Source: a virus. From it: a stretch of 37,530 bases of DNA. Positions 24,841-32,473 of this stretch are shown here, piece by piece (the first letter of the stretch is position 1; each line of letters begins with the position of its first letter). The stretch is taken from positions 1 to 37,530 of the IMG/VR virus record IMGVR_UViG_3300019758_000015, one strand, 5' to 3'. The position numbers and the translations under genes were made by a program. The notes below the pieces were generated by a model. It did no database searches, was not told the origin of the DNA, and saw only the letters and a program-made list of their open reading frames with translations.

Positions 24841-24908
24841 TTGGCAATGGCAATTAAAAAAAAGTATTGAAACTGTCGAGTTAGACAAAAGTAAACCTAT
24901 TCCAAACC

Positions 24909-24941
24909 GCCTTTAACGCAACTTAAATATACGTTAAAGGC
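24909..24941 (+). terminator. 10-bp hairpin upstream of the HU gene
   Basis: GCCTTTAACG (24909-24918) pairs perfectly with CGTTAAAGGC (24932-24941) around a 13-base loop, followed by ATTTT. It sits between DUF3164 and HU and could attenuate transcription into HU or terminate part of the early messenger. Confidence 0.55.
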
Positions 24942-24974
24942 ATTTTAAACCAAAACCTGAAGGGGTAAGTAAAA

Positions 24975-25250
24975 ATGAATAAATCTCAATTAATTGAAAA
25001 AATCGCATTAGCCGCTGATATTTCTAAAGCTGATGCTGGCCGTGCATTAGATGCTTTTATTGAAGTAACTACTGAAGAGTTAAAACAAGGTGGCGATGTT
25101 GCTTTAGTGGGCTTTGGTACATTCAGTGTTAGTGCACGAGCCGCACGTACTGGTCGTAATCCTCAAACGGGTGAAGCATTACAAATTGCTGCCGCTAAGG
25201 TACCTAAATTTAAAGCAGGTAAAGGCTTAAAAGATGCAGTAAACGTTTAG
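24975..25250 (+). CDS. HU-family DNA-bending protein
   Basis: A 91-residue protein that is full-length [22 protein letters not shown], the dimer core [20 protein letters not shown], the arm sequence [20 protein letters not shown], and the tail [11 protein letters not shown]. The Pro in the arm tip needed for DNA intercalation is present. HU assists assembly of Mu transposition complexes, so a phage-borne copy next to A and B is meaningful. It has a strong AGGGG ribosome binding site and is framed by hairpins on both sides, suggesting separate control. Confidence 0.97.
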   Translation: MNKSQLIEKIALAADISKADAGRALDAFIEVTTEELKQGGDVALVGFGTFSVSARAARTGRNPQTGEALQIAAAKVPKFKAGKGLKDAVNV

Positions 25251-25268
25251 TTTTACTGGTAACTAACA

Positions 25269-25290
25269 AGCCGCTTAGTTGCGGCTTTTT
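25269..25290 (+). terminator. intrinsic terminator after HU
   Basis: AGCCGC and GCGGCT pair around a six-base loop and run directly into TTTTT on the plus strand. This is a good rho-independent terminator inside the early region, so genes beyond it need read-through or another promoter. Confidence 0.8.
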
Positions 25291-25326
25291 GGGCAGTAAC
25301 ATAACGATAAAGATAGGTGATAAAAA

Positions 25327-25956
25327 ATGAAACATTATTCGGAATTTGGTTTGACGCCACTTATGGCGGTAGTTGATATAGAAACATTAGATACGGCTAT
25401 AACTGCGGTAATAGCTTCTGTTGGTTGCGTAGTAGTAAACGTATTCACGGGCCAGGTAATTAGTGAGTTTTACGAACGCTGTGAAATTGTTCATCAATCA
25501 ACAACACACGGTAGAACTAAGTCTCAAAGCACCGTTGACTGGTGGAGTAAGCAAGCAGTAGATTGCATGCTTGCTTATCTTGAGGTTTTTGATAAGGGGC
25601 TTGAAAGAGATTCAATCTACAACGTTTTACCACGCTTTAATGATTTCTTAGTAAAGTCATTTGATGGTGAACGTGTGCAACTTATGGGTAATGGGCCTGA
25701 ATTTGATAACGCAAAAATAGAACATGCTATGCAGCAATTCGATATAGAACCAGCTTGGGATCATGGAACTAATCAAAGCTTAAGAACTGCTGTTTGGATG
25801 GGGCGCATGTTGGCAGGTATAGACCCTAAATATGCCTTTGAATTAACAGAGGATAAAGTTAAGCACCATGCATTACATGACGCTTGCCATGAAGCTCAAT
25901 ATCTATGTGCCATTTTTCAAGCATTTATTCCAGTAATACCAGGAGAGGAAAAATGA
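25327..25956 (+). CDS. DEDDh 3'-5' exonuclease (DUF5051-like)
   Basis: A 209-residue exonuclease. The metal-binding residues appear in order: Asp and Glu in VVDIETL (about residues 16-19), Asp in GPEFDNAKIE (about 121) and the HxxxxD-type end HHALHDACHEAQYL (about 180-190). The family (exoribonuclease Rv2179c-like) degrades RNA or short DNA 3' ends and is common in Mu-like prophages and T4-like dexA neighbours. Its stop overlaps the next start (ATGA). The substrate in the phage is unknown. Confidence 0.85.
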   Translation: MKHYSEFGLTPLMAVVDIETLDTAITAVIASVGCVVVNVFTGQVISEFYERCEIVHQSTTHGRTKSQSTVDWWSKQAVDCMLAYLEVFDKGLERDSIYNVLPRFNDFLVKSFDGERVQLMGNGPEFDNAKIEHAMQQFDIEPAWDHGTNQSLRTAVWMGRMLAGIDPKYAFELTEDKVKHHALHDACHEAQYLCAIFQAFIPVIPGEEK

Positions 25957-26174
25957 CAGCAAAAGTTGAAATAACTTGTGATGGCAATGGTTGCACAGCA
26001 TCTATTTCTAATGAAGCTAATGGTAGTACTGATGATGTTAGCTCATTAATGAAATGGCATAAATGGCGTAATGACCCAACAACTGATGAATATCAATATT
26101 GTTCATGTTGTTGGCCTGCGGTGAAAGCTGAATATGAAGAAATGCATAAAAATGGCGAGTTATCAACGTTATGA
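25953..26174 (+). CDS. small zinc-finger-like protein
   Basis: A 73-residue protein starting MTAKVEITCDGNGCTASISN; the ATG at 25953 has an excellent GGAGAGG site and overlaps the exonuclease stop. It carries CDGNGC near the start and CSCCW near the end, two cysteine clusters that could bind one zinc ion. A longer frame starting at 25905 lies inside the exonuclease and is not needed. Function unknown; coupled to another Cys-pair protein downstream. Confidence 0.68.
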   Translation: MTAKVEITCDGNGCTASISNEANGSTDDVSSLMKWHKWRNDPTTDEYQYCSCCWPAVKAEYEEMHKNGELSTL

Positions 26175-26482
26175 CAACTAAAACGCAAGAAATAAACGCA
26201 GGGCAAACTAAAGGTGAGAGAGGTTGTACCCCTGTGATTTATAGCCCTTTATGGCCTGTAAAGATACTTAAAATTCGTTTGAACTCTGGTAAGGCAATAA
26301 TCAGCAGTTTAGGCCGAGAATTAAAGTGTTCTAAATGTAAAGAATATTGGCCTGCAGACACGCAGTTTTATCATTCTAAACCGGGTGTAAAAAGTGGATT
26401 ACAAGATTGGTGTAAAGCATGTTATGGCACTTGGGATAGAGAACGTAGAGAACTTAGAAAACAAAAAAGGAAAGCGCAATGA
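26171..26482 (+). CDS. zinc-ribbon protein
   Basis: A 103-residue protein with a classical treble-clef/zinc-ribbon segment: CSKCKEYWPADTQFYHSKPG then DWCKACYGTWDRERRELRKQ, that is CxxC and CxxC spaced by about 24 residues, followed by a basic tail. Such phage proteins resemble HNH-endonuclease adaptors without the catalytic His. It overlaps both neighbours by four bases, so it belongs to the exonuclease-to-GemA coupled set. DNA binding is inferred from the basic tail. Confidence 0.7.
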   Translation: MTTKTQEINAGQTKGERGCTPVIYSPLWPVKILKIRLNSGKAIISSLGRELKCSKCKEYWPADTQFYHSKPGVKSGLQDWCKACYGTWDRERRELRKQKRKAQ

Positions 26483-26871
26483 AAATTAGACGATTATTAA
26501 AAGCAGCTCAAACGAACCTTGACATGGATCAACAATCTTATGTTGCCACTCTTGAACATTTCACGGGTAAATCAAGCAGTACGTTACTTAGTTATGATGA
26601 ATGTAAAACCGTGTTAGCGCATTTTGAAACGTTAGGTTATCAAGCACCTGTCAACCCACGGCTTAAGCAAATAAAGCGTATTCAGTACCTTTGGATCCGT
26701 TTACAAGAAGAAAAAAAATTAAATAAGCCTGGCATGAATGCAATGCACAGTTTTTGTAATAACTTTACTAAAGACATTTCAGTATATAAAGCTGAGCCTA
26801 GCCAATTAAGCGCGTGTATTGAAGCGTTAAAAGCTTGGTGTAAACGCGAAGAGGTTACTTTTAATGAGTGA
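26479..26871 (+). CDS. gemA: GemA-like regulatory protein (Mu gp16, DUF1018)
   Basis: A 130-residue protein with the GemA/gp16 pattern: LLKAAQTNLDMDQQSYVATL near the start, a central RLKQIKRIQYLWIRLQEEKK and a C-terminal CIEALKAWCKREE helix. In Mu, GemA affects host gene expression and DNA supercoiling and is expressed with Mor. The gene overlaps the zinc-ribbon gene by four bases and the mor gene by eight, reproducing the gemA-mor pair of Mu. Intact length for the family. Confidence 0.85.
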   Translation: MKIRRLLKAAQTNLDMDQQSYVATLEHFTGKSSSTLLSYDECKTVLAHFETLGYQAPVNPRLKQIKRIQYLWIRLQEEKKLNKPGMNAMHSFCNNFTKDISVYKAEPSQLSACIEALKAWCKREEVTFNE

Positions 26872-27283
26872 TATGTCAACAAGTAACCCTGTTGATTTAC
26901 GTGCATTGCCCACACGTACTAGCATGCTTGCTAAGCGTATTGGTTTACAGCTTACTTATGAGTTTTTAAATGCTTTTTGGTGTGAAACTTTGTATATACC
27001 GCCTAATTTAAAACATTCAAATTTAGATAAGCGTGTGGGAATGACTGTTGCTTTAGCACTTATTGAGTTATGGCCTAATCAACAGTTTACACCTCCTAAG
27101 CCTGATAAGTTATTGCAAAAATGGCGTGATCATGAAATTGGCTCAAGTGACTTGTCAACTAAAGAACTATGTAAAAAATATAACATTACTCGCCAACGGT
27201 TAAGCCAAATACGCTTAGCCTTGAAATCACCTACTGAGCGCAAACAACAGTTTGAAAATTTAACGCTTGACCTACCGATATAA
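26864..27283 (+). CDS. mor: Mor/C-family transcription activator
   Basis: A 139-residue protein. Residues about 85-130 form the DNA-binding helix-turn-helix (STKELCKKYNITRQRLSQIR), and the N-terminal half contains the dimerisation helices and the strand typical of Mor. Mor activates the Mu middle promoter by binding just upstream of a -10 box. Only one Mor/C-type gene is visible in this window, so it may act directly on late promoters. The motif repeated at 14291 and 27323 is the best candidate site, the second copy lying 40 bases beyond this gene. Confidence 0.87.
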   Translation: MSDMSTSNPVDLRALPTRTSMLAKRIGLQLTYEFLNAFWCETLYIPPNLKHSNLDKRVGMTVALALIELWPNQQFTPPKPDKLLQKWRDHEIGSSDLSTKELCKKYNITRQRLSQIRLALKSPTERKQQFENLTLDLPI

Positions 27284-27286
27284 AAT

Positions 27287-27313
27287 GAGCGAAGCTAATT
27301 AAGCACTTCGCTC
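27287..27313 (+). terminator. hairpin after mor
   Basis: GAGCGAAG and CTTCGCTC pair perfectly (8 bp) around an 11-base loop directly after the mor stop. No U-run follows on plus, so it is a weak or factor-dependent end of the early messenger. Confidence 0.45.
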
Positions 27314-27322
27314 TACTCCCCT

Positions 27323-27342
27323 GAAAACATTTGACGTATAAC
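27323..27342 (+). promoter_or_regulatory. candidate late-activator binding motif, copy 2
   Basis: GAAAACATTTGACGTATAAC, 19/20 identical to 14291-14310, lies 70 bases before the lysis operon. A weak -10-like CATACT starts 18 bases after the motif, the same distance as TACAGT after copy 1. No good -10 lies 17 bases from the TTGACG, so an activator-dependent promoter is more likely than a plain sigma-70 one. Confidence 0.62.
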
Positions 27343-27412
27343 CCTTCTATTTAAAAATTTCATACTGCACTTATGGCATTTTGCCGTGTCTTTTTTCTCA
27401 AGGATGTGTTGT

Positions 27413-27898
27413 ATGAAAAAATTGTATTATGGCCTTAAATCGAAAGAACAAGCTTTTGCCTTAGCTAAAGAAGTTAGCGATGGCTTAGGCAGTAAAAATG
27501 ATACCGAATCAGAATTAATGTTATTAGGCACTGCTTGTGCTGAAACAAAGTTAGGTACATACCCTGATAACACGCCAAAAACATTAGGTGTTGGCCTTTG
27601 TCAGCATGACCAAATAGGCTTAGACGATATTAAACAAGAAGGTGAACAACGCCATTTTGATATTATTAAAAAGCTGTGGGGCTACGATATTTTAGCGATT
27701 AAATTAGCTGACTTAGCTGAAGACCCTAAGTTATCTTTTATTTGTTGTCGCCTATCCTATAAACGTGTTCCTGCCTCTATCCCCAAAACAACTCAAGGTA
27801 AAGCTGCCTATTGGAAGCAGTACTATAACACCGAAGCAGGCAAAGGCACTGAACAACATTATATTGATGCCGTTGATGAATGTTTAGGAGCTAAGTAA
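27413..27898 (+). CDS. putative endolysin (lysozyme-like)
   Basis: A 161-residue protein; I choose the ATG at 27413 because AGGA lies eight bases upstream, over the longer GTG frame at 27386. Residues about 37-65 read MLLGTACAETKLGTYPDNTP and GVGLCQHDQI, a pattern of phage muramidase/transglycosylase-like folds in which the Glu of AETKLG is a candidate catalytic acid. It is the first late gene and is followed at once by a holin, the standard lysis position. No signal peptide is visible, so it should depend on the holin for release. The exact glycosidase family is uncertain. Confidence 0.62.
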   Translation: MKKLYYGLKSKEQAFALAKEVSDGLGSKNDTESELMLLGTACAETKLGTYPDNTPKTLGVGLCQHDQIGLDDIKQEGEQRHFDIIKKLWGYDILAIKLADLAEDPKLSFICCRLSYKRVPASIPKTTQGKAAYWKQYYNTEAGKGTEQHYIDAVDECLGAK

Positions 27899-28455
27899 TG
27901 GATATTTTAAACGTACTAAAAGATGTTGGTGTGGGGTTGATATCATCAACTCCGTTAGGCCAAGCCGCATTACCTATTATTAATGCTTTTTTACCGAAAG
28001 ATAAGCAGCTTGGTAGCAGTTCAACGGGGGAAGATGCACAACAGGCTATTGATAGTTTACCCCCTGAAGCAAAGCAACAACTTCTCCTGGCAAAGATTAA
28101 TTTACAGGTTGAAGAAGAGCGCGGCCAAACGAATCGTTATGAGGCCATGTGCAAGGCTGACGGACAAGAAACACGGGCTAAACTCGTTAATAAAGCGATG
28201 AATGCTTTAATTTTGTTGTCATTTTTATTTGTAGGTGCTGTGGCTTATGTGTATAGCACTAAAGGCGCTGAATATGCTTTTAGTTATGAAATGGCTGCGG
28301 TGTTTACAACCGTGTCAGCTGTTTTTGCTTATGTGGTTAGATCATACATGGGCGATTTAAAAACCGAAACACAATCAAGACATGCGGTTGCAAGTGGAAC
28401 TCCCCCTAAACCTACTGGTATTGCTGGTATTATTAGCGCAATACAGGGGAAGTAA
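27898..28455 (+). CDS. holin of the GTA 3TM type
   Basis: A 185-residue protein. The segment SLPPEAKQQLLLAKINLQVE followed by two membrane helices (about 100-120, ALILLSFLFVGAVAYVY, and about 130-150, MAAVFTTVSAVFAYVV), with a mildly hydrophobic N-terminus, matches the three-helix holins described from gene transfer agents and Mu-like prophages. It would open the inner membrane to release the endolysin encoded just upstream; the two genes overlap by one base (TAATG). Confidence 0.78.
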   Translation: MDILNVLKDVGVGLISSTPLGQAALPIINAFLPKDKQLGSSSTGEDAQQAIDSLPPEAKQQLLLAKINLQVEEERGQTNRYEAMCKADGQETRAKLVNKAMNALILLSFLFVGAVAYVYSTKGAEYAFSYEMAAVFTTVSAVFAYVVRSYMGDLKTETQSRHAVASGTPPKPTGIAGIISAIQGK

Positions 28456-28740
28456 ATGACTGATAAAAAACAACCTGTAATGAGCAGTGAAACAGCCCTT
28501 ATTTTGCATGAATTAGGAAAAATAACTGGGCAGCTTGATTCATTAGAAAAACATACCTGTGAATGGCGAGATACACAGTCTAAAACGAACGATGCCATAT
28601 TTAAAAAGCTTGATGATCATGATGAGCGTATTCGCCATAATGAAACGAGTATAGCGAAAAAAGCAGGTGTTATTTCTGCTGCTACAGGTGTAGGTGTAGC
28701 TTTATTGGCGGAAGCTTTAAAACGTGGACTGTTAAGCTAA
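28456..28740 (+). CDS. small lysis-module protein, coiled coil plus C-terminal helix
   Basis: A 94-residue protein with a charged coiled-coil region (ELGKITGQLDSLEKHTCEWR to IRHNETSIAKK) and a C-terminal membrane-type segment (AGVISAATGVGVALLAEALK). The architecture resembles haemolysin XhlA-like or DUF2730-like proteins found next to phage holins, which may anchor or modulate lysis. It starts directly at the holin stop and overlaps the next start by one base. The precise family is not recognised. Confidence 0.6.
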   Translation: MTDKKQPVMSSETALILHELGKITGQLDSLEKHTCEWRDTQSKTNDAIFKKLDDHDERIRHNETSIAKKAGVISAATGVGVALLAEALKRGLLS

Positions 28741-29237
28741 TGGCTAGAAACCAAGATAAACATGATGCCATTCGCCGCAGCTTTGTGATAGATCGCGTTA
28801 ACTTAAAAGCCGCGGCTGAATTACACAAAGTTGCACCAGCAACAGCAGCCCGTTGGAAAGTTAAAGCGAAAGAAAAAGGAGATTGTTGGGATAAAGCTCG
28901 CAGTGCTTCTCGTCTTGCTCAAGGTGGTATTGGGGATTTGTCTATTCAAGTATTAGAAGACTTTACCCTTCAATACAGTGCCTTGATGGAGGTATTAAAA
29001 CATTCAGAAATTGAGCCTTTAGAAAAGGCGAGTATTTTAACTAAGCTTGCCGACAGTTACGTGAAAATAACGAAAGCGGCTGGTGGTGGTGATAACCAAA
29101 TAGCCCGTTTGAGTGTAGCAATGGAAACGTTGAAATTATTCTCTGGCTTTATTGCTGAACGTTCTCCTCATATGTTAGAGCAATTTGTGTTGTTACTCGA
29201 ACAATTCGCCCCTGAACTTAGCAAGCAGTATAGCTAA
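28740..29237 (+). CDS. DUF1804 protein (Mu gp27-like, small-terminase position)
   Basis: A 165-residue protein. Residues about 5-50 (HDAIRRSFVIDRVNLKAAAE, then APATAARWKVKAKEKGDCWD) are a helix-turn-helix typical of DUF1804/gp27, followed by helices. These proteins sit immediately before the large terminase in Mu-like phages and are thought to act as small terminase or packaging recognition subunit. The stop is one base before the terminase start. Confidence 0.85.
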   Translation: MARNQDKHDAIRRSFVIDRVNLKAAAELHKVAPATAARWKVKAKEKGDCWDKARSASRLAQGGIGDLSIQVLEDFTLQYSALMEVLKHSEIEPLEKASILTKLADSYVKITKAAGGGDNQIARLSVAMETLKLFSGFIAERSPHMLEQFVLLLEQFAPELSKQYS

Positions 29238-29238
29238 C

Positions 29239-30987
29239 ATGGCTGATTTAAAAGAGAAAGAATTTCTTGATGAAGTGGCTCAGCTTACAGCGAAGCTACG
29301 CCAAGAAATAGACGCTAAAAAGCAAAACCTTGATACTTCACCTGATGCAATAAGAAAACGCCGTAAAAGAGTGTTAAGTGGCGATTTTGAGTGCTTTGTT
29401 TATACCTATTTCCCACATCATATGTGGCTTGAAAAAGGTCAAAAATGTAGCGAATTTCAAGGACGTTTTTTTAAACGTTTTCCACAAGCATTATTTAGTG
29501 ATGACCCTGTTAGAGATTGGTATGCAGCGCCGCGTGGTGAAGGTAAATCAACGCTGTTAACAAAACTAGGGCCTATCTTTGTTACTGCCTTAGATTTGCT
29601 TCAACGTCCTGCTATACGTGAAGAGTTGGATATAAAGAAAATCCCTGACATTCACATTAACTACATGATTGTTTTTGGTGCTGAAACACGTATGCCTGCC
29701 AAGTTACTTGAAGTGGTTAAAACCGAGTTAATTAACAACCCACAGTTGCAGTTAGACTTTCCTGAAATTTGTGGTGGTACTGGGCATTGGAAAATTGGCG
29801 AGTTTACGACCAGTAATGGCGTGACTATTGAAAGCCGAGGTATTAACCAAGCCGTTCGAGGAACCTTCAGCGGCGCTAATAGACCACAGTTATTATTAAG
29901 TGATGACATTATTACTGATAGTGAAGCTAAATCAGCTACTGAACGTGATGGTCGGTGGGACACGTTAGAAGCTGGTATTGATTATTTAGGGCCACCTGAT
30001 GGTAGCGTTAAATTTATGGCTGTGAATACGGTTTTACACCATGACGACCCAATTAGCCGAGCTAAAAACAGCCCTGGCCATACGGTATTTCATTTTAAAG
30101 CGTTGGTTGAAATGCCGCACAATATGGATTTATGGCACCACTGTGAAGAGTTGATGCGTAATGACGATAAACGCTACAAACTTGAAATGGCTGCCCGTGA
30201 TGGTTTTGCTAAATTAAAAGACTTTCCTAGTTATAAGTTTTGGATCAAAAACAAAAAAGCCATGAGTAAAGGTGCTGTTGTTAGTTGGTCGTGTGTACGT
30301 GATTTGTACACAATAATGGCGCTTAGAGTGAAGAACTTAAAAGCGTTCAATAAAGAAATGCAAGGCATACCTCGTAGTGATGACGAATTGCTGTTTGATA
30401 CATTTGAATTTTGGGTGAATAAATTACCAGAATGGAAAACGTATGGTGCTTGTGACCCAAGTATGGGCAAAGGTGAAAGCGCTGATCCTAGTGCGCTAAT
30501 TATTGGCCATTATCATCCACTAACGAAAAAAGGTCATATTGAACATTGTGTACGTAAACGTCGGCAACCTTCAGTACTTTTGGCTGACATGATTAAGCTT
30601 CAAAATGAGTTTAACCCGATTACTTGGGGCTTTGAAAACAACAATGCCTTTGAGTGGATGCGTAAATCTTTTGCCAACATGGCATTAGATCAAAGAGTCA
30701 TTATGCCAACCACAGGTTGGACAGCCATTAAGTCTCAGCAAGAATATATTGAAAGCTTAGAGCCGTTTATTACGGATATAGATCCTAATATTTTATTCCA
30801 TGCCCGGTGTCATGCGTTAATTGAAGAAATGGGCACGTACCCTGATAAAGAAAGCCATCATCATTACGATGCGTTAGTAGCATTGCATTTGTGGTGGGTA
30901 ACGGCTGTTGCACGCAGTGGTGGTATACCATTAGCACGTTCAGCTAACACTAGCGGCGGTGTTAATACCGCAGGATTTGGTCGATGA
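29239..30987 (+). CDS. terminase large subunit
   Basis: A 582-residue packaging motor; the ATG at 29239 is chosen because the longer frame (29185) starts inside DUF1804 with TTG. Walker A-like AAPRGEGKST is at residues 97-106 and Walker B PQLLLSDDI at about 216-224. The nuclease half contains Asp406 in GACDPSMGKGESADPSALI and the C-terminal HHYDALVALHLWW acidic motif. The enzyme cuts and pumps DNA into the prohead, with the portal encoded by the next, four-base-overlapping gene. Mu-type terminases package headful from the phage left end. Confidence 0.95.
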   Translation: MADLKEKEFLDEVAQLTAKLRQEIDAKKQNLDTSPDAIRKRRKRVLSGDFECFVYTYFPHHMWLEKGQKCSEFQGRFFKRFPQALFSDDPVRDWYAAPRGEGKSTLLTKLGPIFVTALDLLQRPAIREELDIKKIPDIHINYMIVFGAETRMPAKLLEVVKTELINNPQLQLDFPEICGGTGHWKIGEFTTSNGVTIESRGINQAVRGTFSGANRPQLLLSDDIITDSEAKSATERDGRWDTLEAGIDYLGPPDGSVKFMAVNTVLHHDDPISRAKNSPGHTVFHFKALVEMPHNMDLWHHCEELMRNDDKRYKLEMAARDGFAKLKDFPSYKFWIKNKKAMSKGAVVSWSCVRDLYTIMALRVKNLKAFNKEMQGIPRSDDELLFDTFEFWVNKLPEWKTYGACDPSMGKGESADPSALIIGHYHPLTKKGHIEHCVRKRRQPSVLLADMIKLQNEFNPITWGFENNNAFEWMRKSFANMALDQRVIMPTTGWTAIKSQQEYIESLEPFITDIDPNILFHARCHALIEEMGTYPDKESHHHYDALVALHLWWVTAVARSGGIPLARSANTSGGVNTAGFGR

Positions 30988-32432
30988 AAGCTCATAAAAA
31001 AGAAATACTTGATAACAGCATTATTGAACGTTTGCATGATGATCAGCTGGTTGGAATGATGCACGAATTACCTGACACTGATGAGCTTTTACGTAAAGCA
31101 GGTGTTGATCAGGAAGTTTACCGCGAAATTCTACAAGACCCTCATGTAATGGGGGAAGTACGACAAATTTATAGTGCGCTATTAAGTTTTAAATATGAAT
31201 TACAAGCAGGTGATGATTCAGCTTCAGCAAACCAAGCGTTAGAGCTATGCCAGAACATACTTAAAAAAAGACCACATCCAACCATGCGTTGGCCTGATCT
31301 ATTCTGGTCTATTGGTAAAGCGCCACTTACAGGACGTAGAGTACACGCTATTAATTGGAAGGAAGAAAACGGTAAATTAATACCAGGACAAATTCACGAT
31401 ATTGAATCGAGAAAGTACGGCTTCAATTATCAAGGCGAATTACTGATTAAAAGCATGGAAATACCATTAGGTGAAATTGCGCCTGATTTTCGATTTTTAG
31501 TTACTCGTCATATGTCTGATGCAACAAACCCTTACGGGCTCGCTATTTTAAGTTGTTGCTTTTGGAGTTGGATGTTTAAAAATGGCGGTCTAAAATTCTT
31601 TGTTCGTTTTTGTGAACGCTTTGGACAACCATTCCCTATTGGAAAGTACCCTCAAGGCACATTAGAAAGCGATATTGACAAGTTGGTCACGTCGTTACAA
31701 GGATTGGCTGAAGATGCCGTTGCTGCTATTCCTGATGATAGTAGTATTGATGTATTAGAAGTTAAAACCAGTGGTCAATTACCGCAAGAGCGCTTGGTTT
31801 TATTAATGAACCGTGAAATAAGTAAAGCGCTAACCAGTCAAACTGCTGCCAGTGAATTAACGGGGGATGGTGGTAGCCGAGCCGCGTCAGAAACTCACCA
31901 AGGGAGAACCGATCAAAATGCTAAAGCTGATAGAGGTTTACTTGAAGATACTGCAAACCAACTTTTTGAGTTTGTGACCATAATTAATTTTGGTGAAAAT
32001 GTAGCTTCGCCAGTAATGAAATTTATTGATAAAAAGCAAGTGAGTAAAGAAGATGTTGAGGTTGTGAAAGAGTCTGCATCTATAGTGCCGCTTGTAAAAA
32101 CAGACGTTTATAAACGTTTGAACTGGTCAGAGCCTGGTGATGGTGATGATGTTATTTTTCTTGGTACCACAGAAAAAGAAGATCCTGAAAAAGGCGGAAA
32201 AGTTGAATTTTCAAAAGCCCCAATTCAAGAATGGGATGATTATCAGCAATCTATTAGTGACATTGTAGATCAAGTAAAACAAGCGGTTGCAAAAGGTGAA
32301 ACCCTTGAGGACGCGTTAGATGCGATTATTGCATTAGTGCCAGAGTTAGATAAAACCGTTTTGAACGATTTAATTAGCCAGGAACTTGAAATTGAATTTG
32401 GCGCTGGCATGTTGGATGCTAATAATGATTAG
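30984..32432 (+). CDS. portal protein (DUF935, Mu gp29-like)
   Basis: A 482-residue protein matching DUF935 portals: MRWPDLFWSIGKAPLTGRRV near residue 100, FLVTRHMSDATNPYGLAIL around 175, FVRFCERFGQPFPIGKYPQG around 210, and LTGDGGSRAASETHQGRTDQ near 300. The dodecameric portal forms the DNA gate of the head. Start overlaps the terminase stop (ATGA). The C-terminal 100 residues are acidic. Confidence 0.94.
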   Translation: MKAHKKEILDNSIIERLHDDQLVGMMHELPDTDELLRKAGVDQEVYREILQDPHVMGEVRQIYSALLSFKYELQAGDDSASANQALELCQNILKKRPHPTMRWPDLFWSIGKAPLTGRRVHAINWKEENGKLIPGQIHDIESRKYGFNYQGELLIKSMEIPLGEIAPDFRFLVTRHMSDATNPYGLAILSCCFWSWMFKNGGLKFFVRFCERFGQPFPIGKYPQGTLESDIDKLVTSLQGLAEDAVAAIPDDSSIDVLEVKTSGQLPQERLVLLMNREISKALTSQTAASELTGDGGSRAASETHQGRTDQNAKADRGLLEDTANQLFEFVTIINFGENVASPVMKFIDKKQVSKEDVEVVKESASIVPLVKTDVYKRLNWSEPGDGDDVIFLGTTEKEDPEKGGKVEFSKAPIQEWDDYQQSISDIVDQVKQAVAKGETLEDALDAIIALVPELDKTVLNDLISQELEIEFGAGMLDANND

Positions 32433-32473
32433 GCTCATTAAACCTATAGTCATAGCTTTAGCTAATATCATAC

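Noticed and set aside
24800-24916. Short basic plus ORF (MKSKKKKLHKRQ...) overlapping the end of DUF3164
   Set aside because: No ribosome binding site, and its Lys run is the +1 shadow of the Glu-rich DUF3164 tail.
27386-27412. Upstream GTG start for the endolysin
   Set aside because: The added residues (Met-Ser-Phe-Phe-Ser-Arg-Met-Cys-Cys) do not look coding, and AGGA is correctly spaced for the ATG at 27413.
29185-29238. Longer terminase start (TTG at 29185)
   Set aside because: It would begin inside the DUF1804 gene; the ATG at 29239, one base after that stop, fits the operon spacing.
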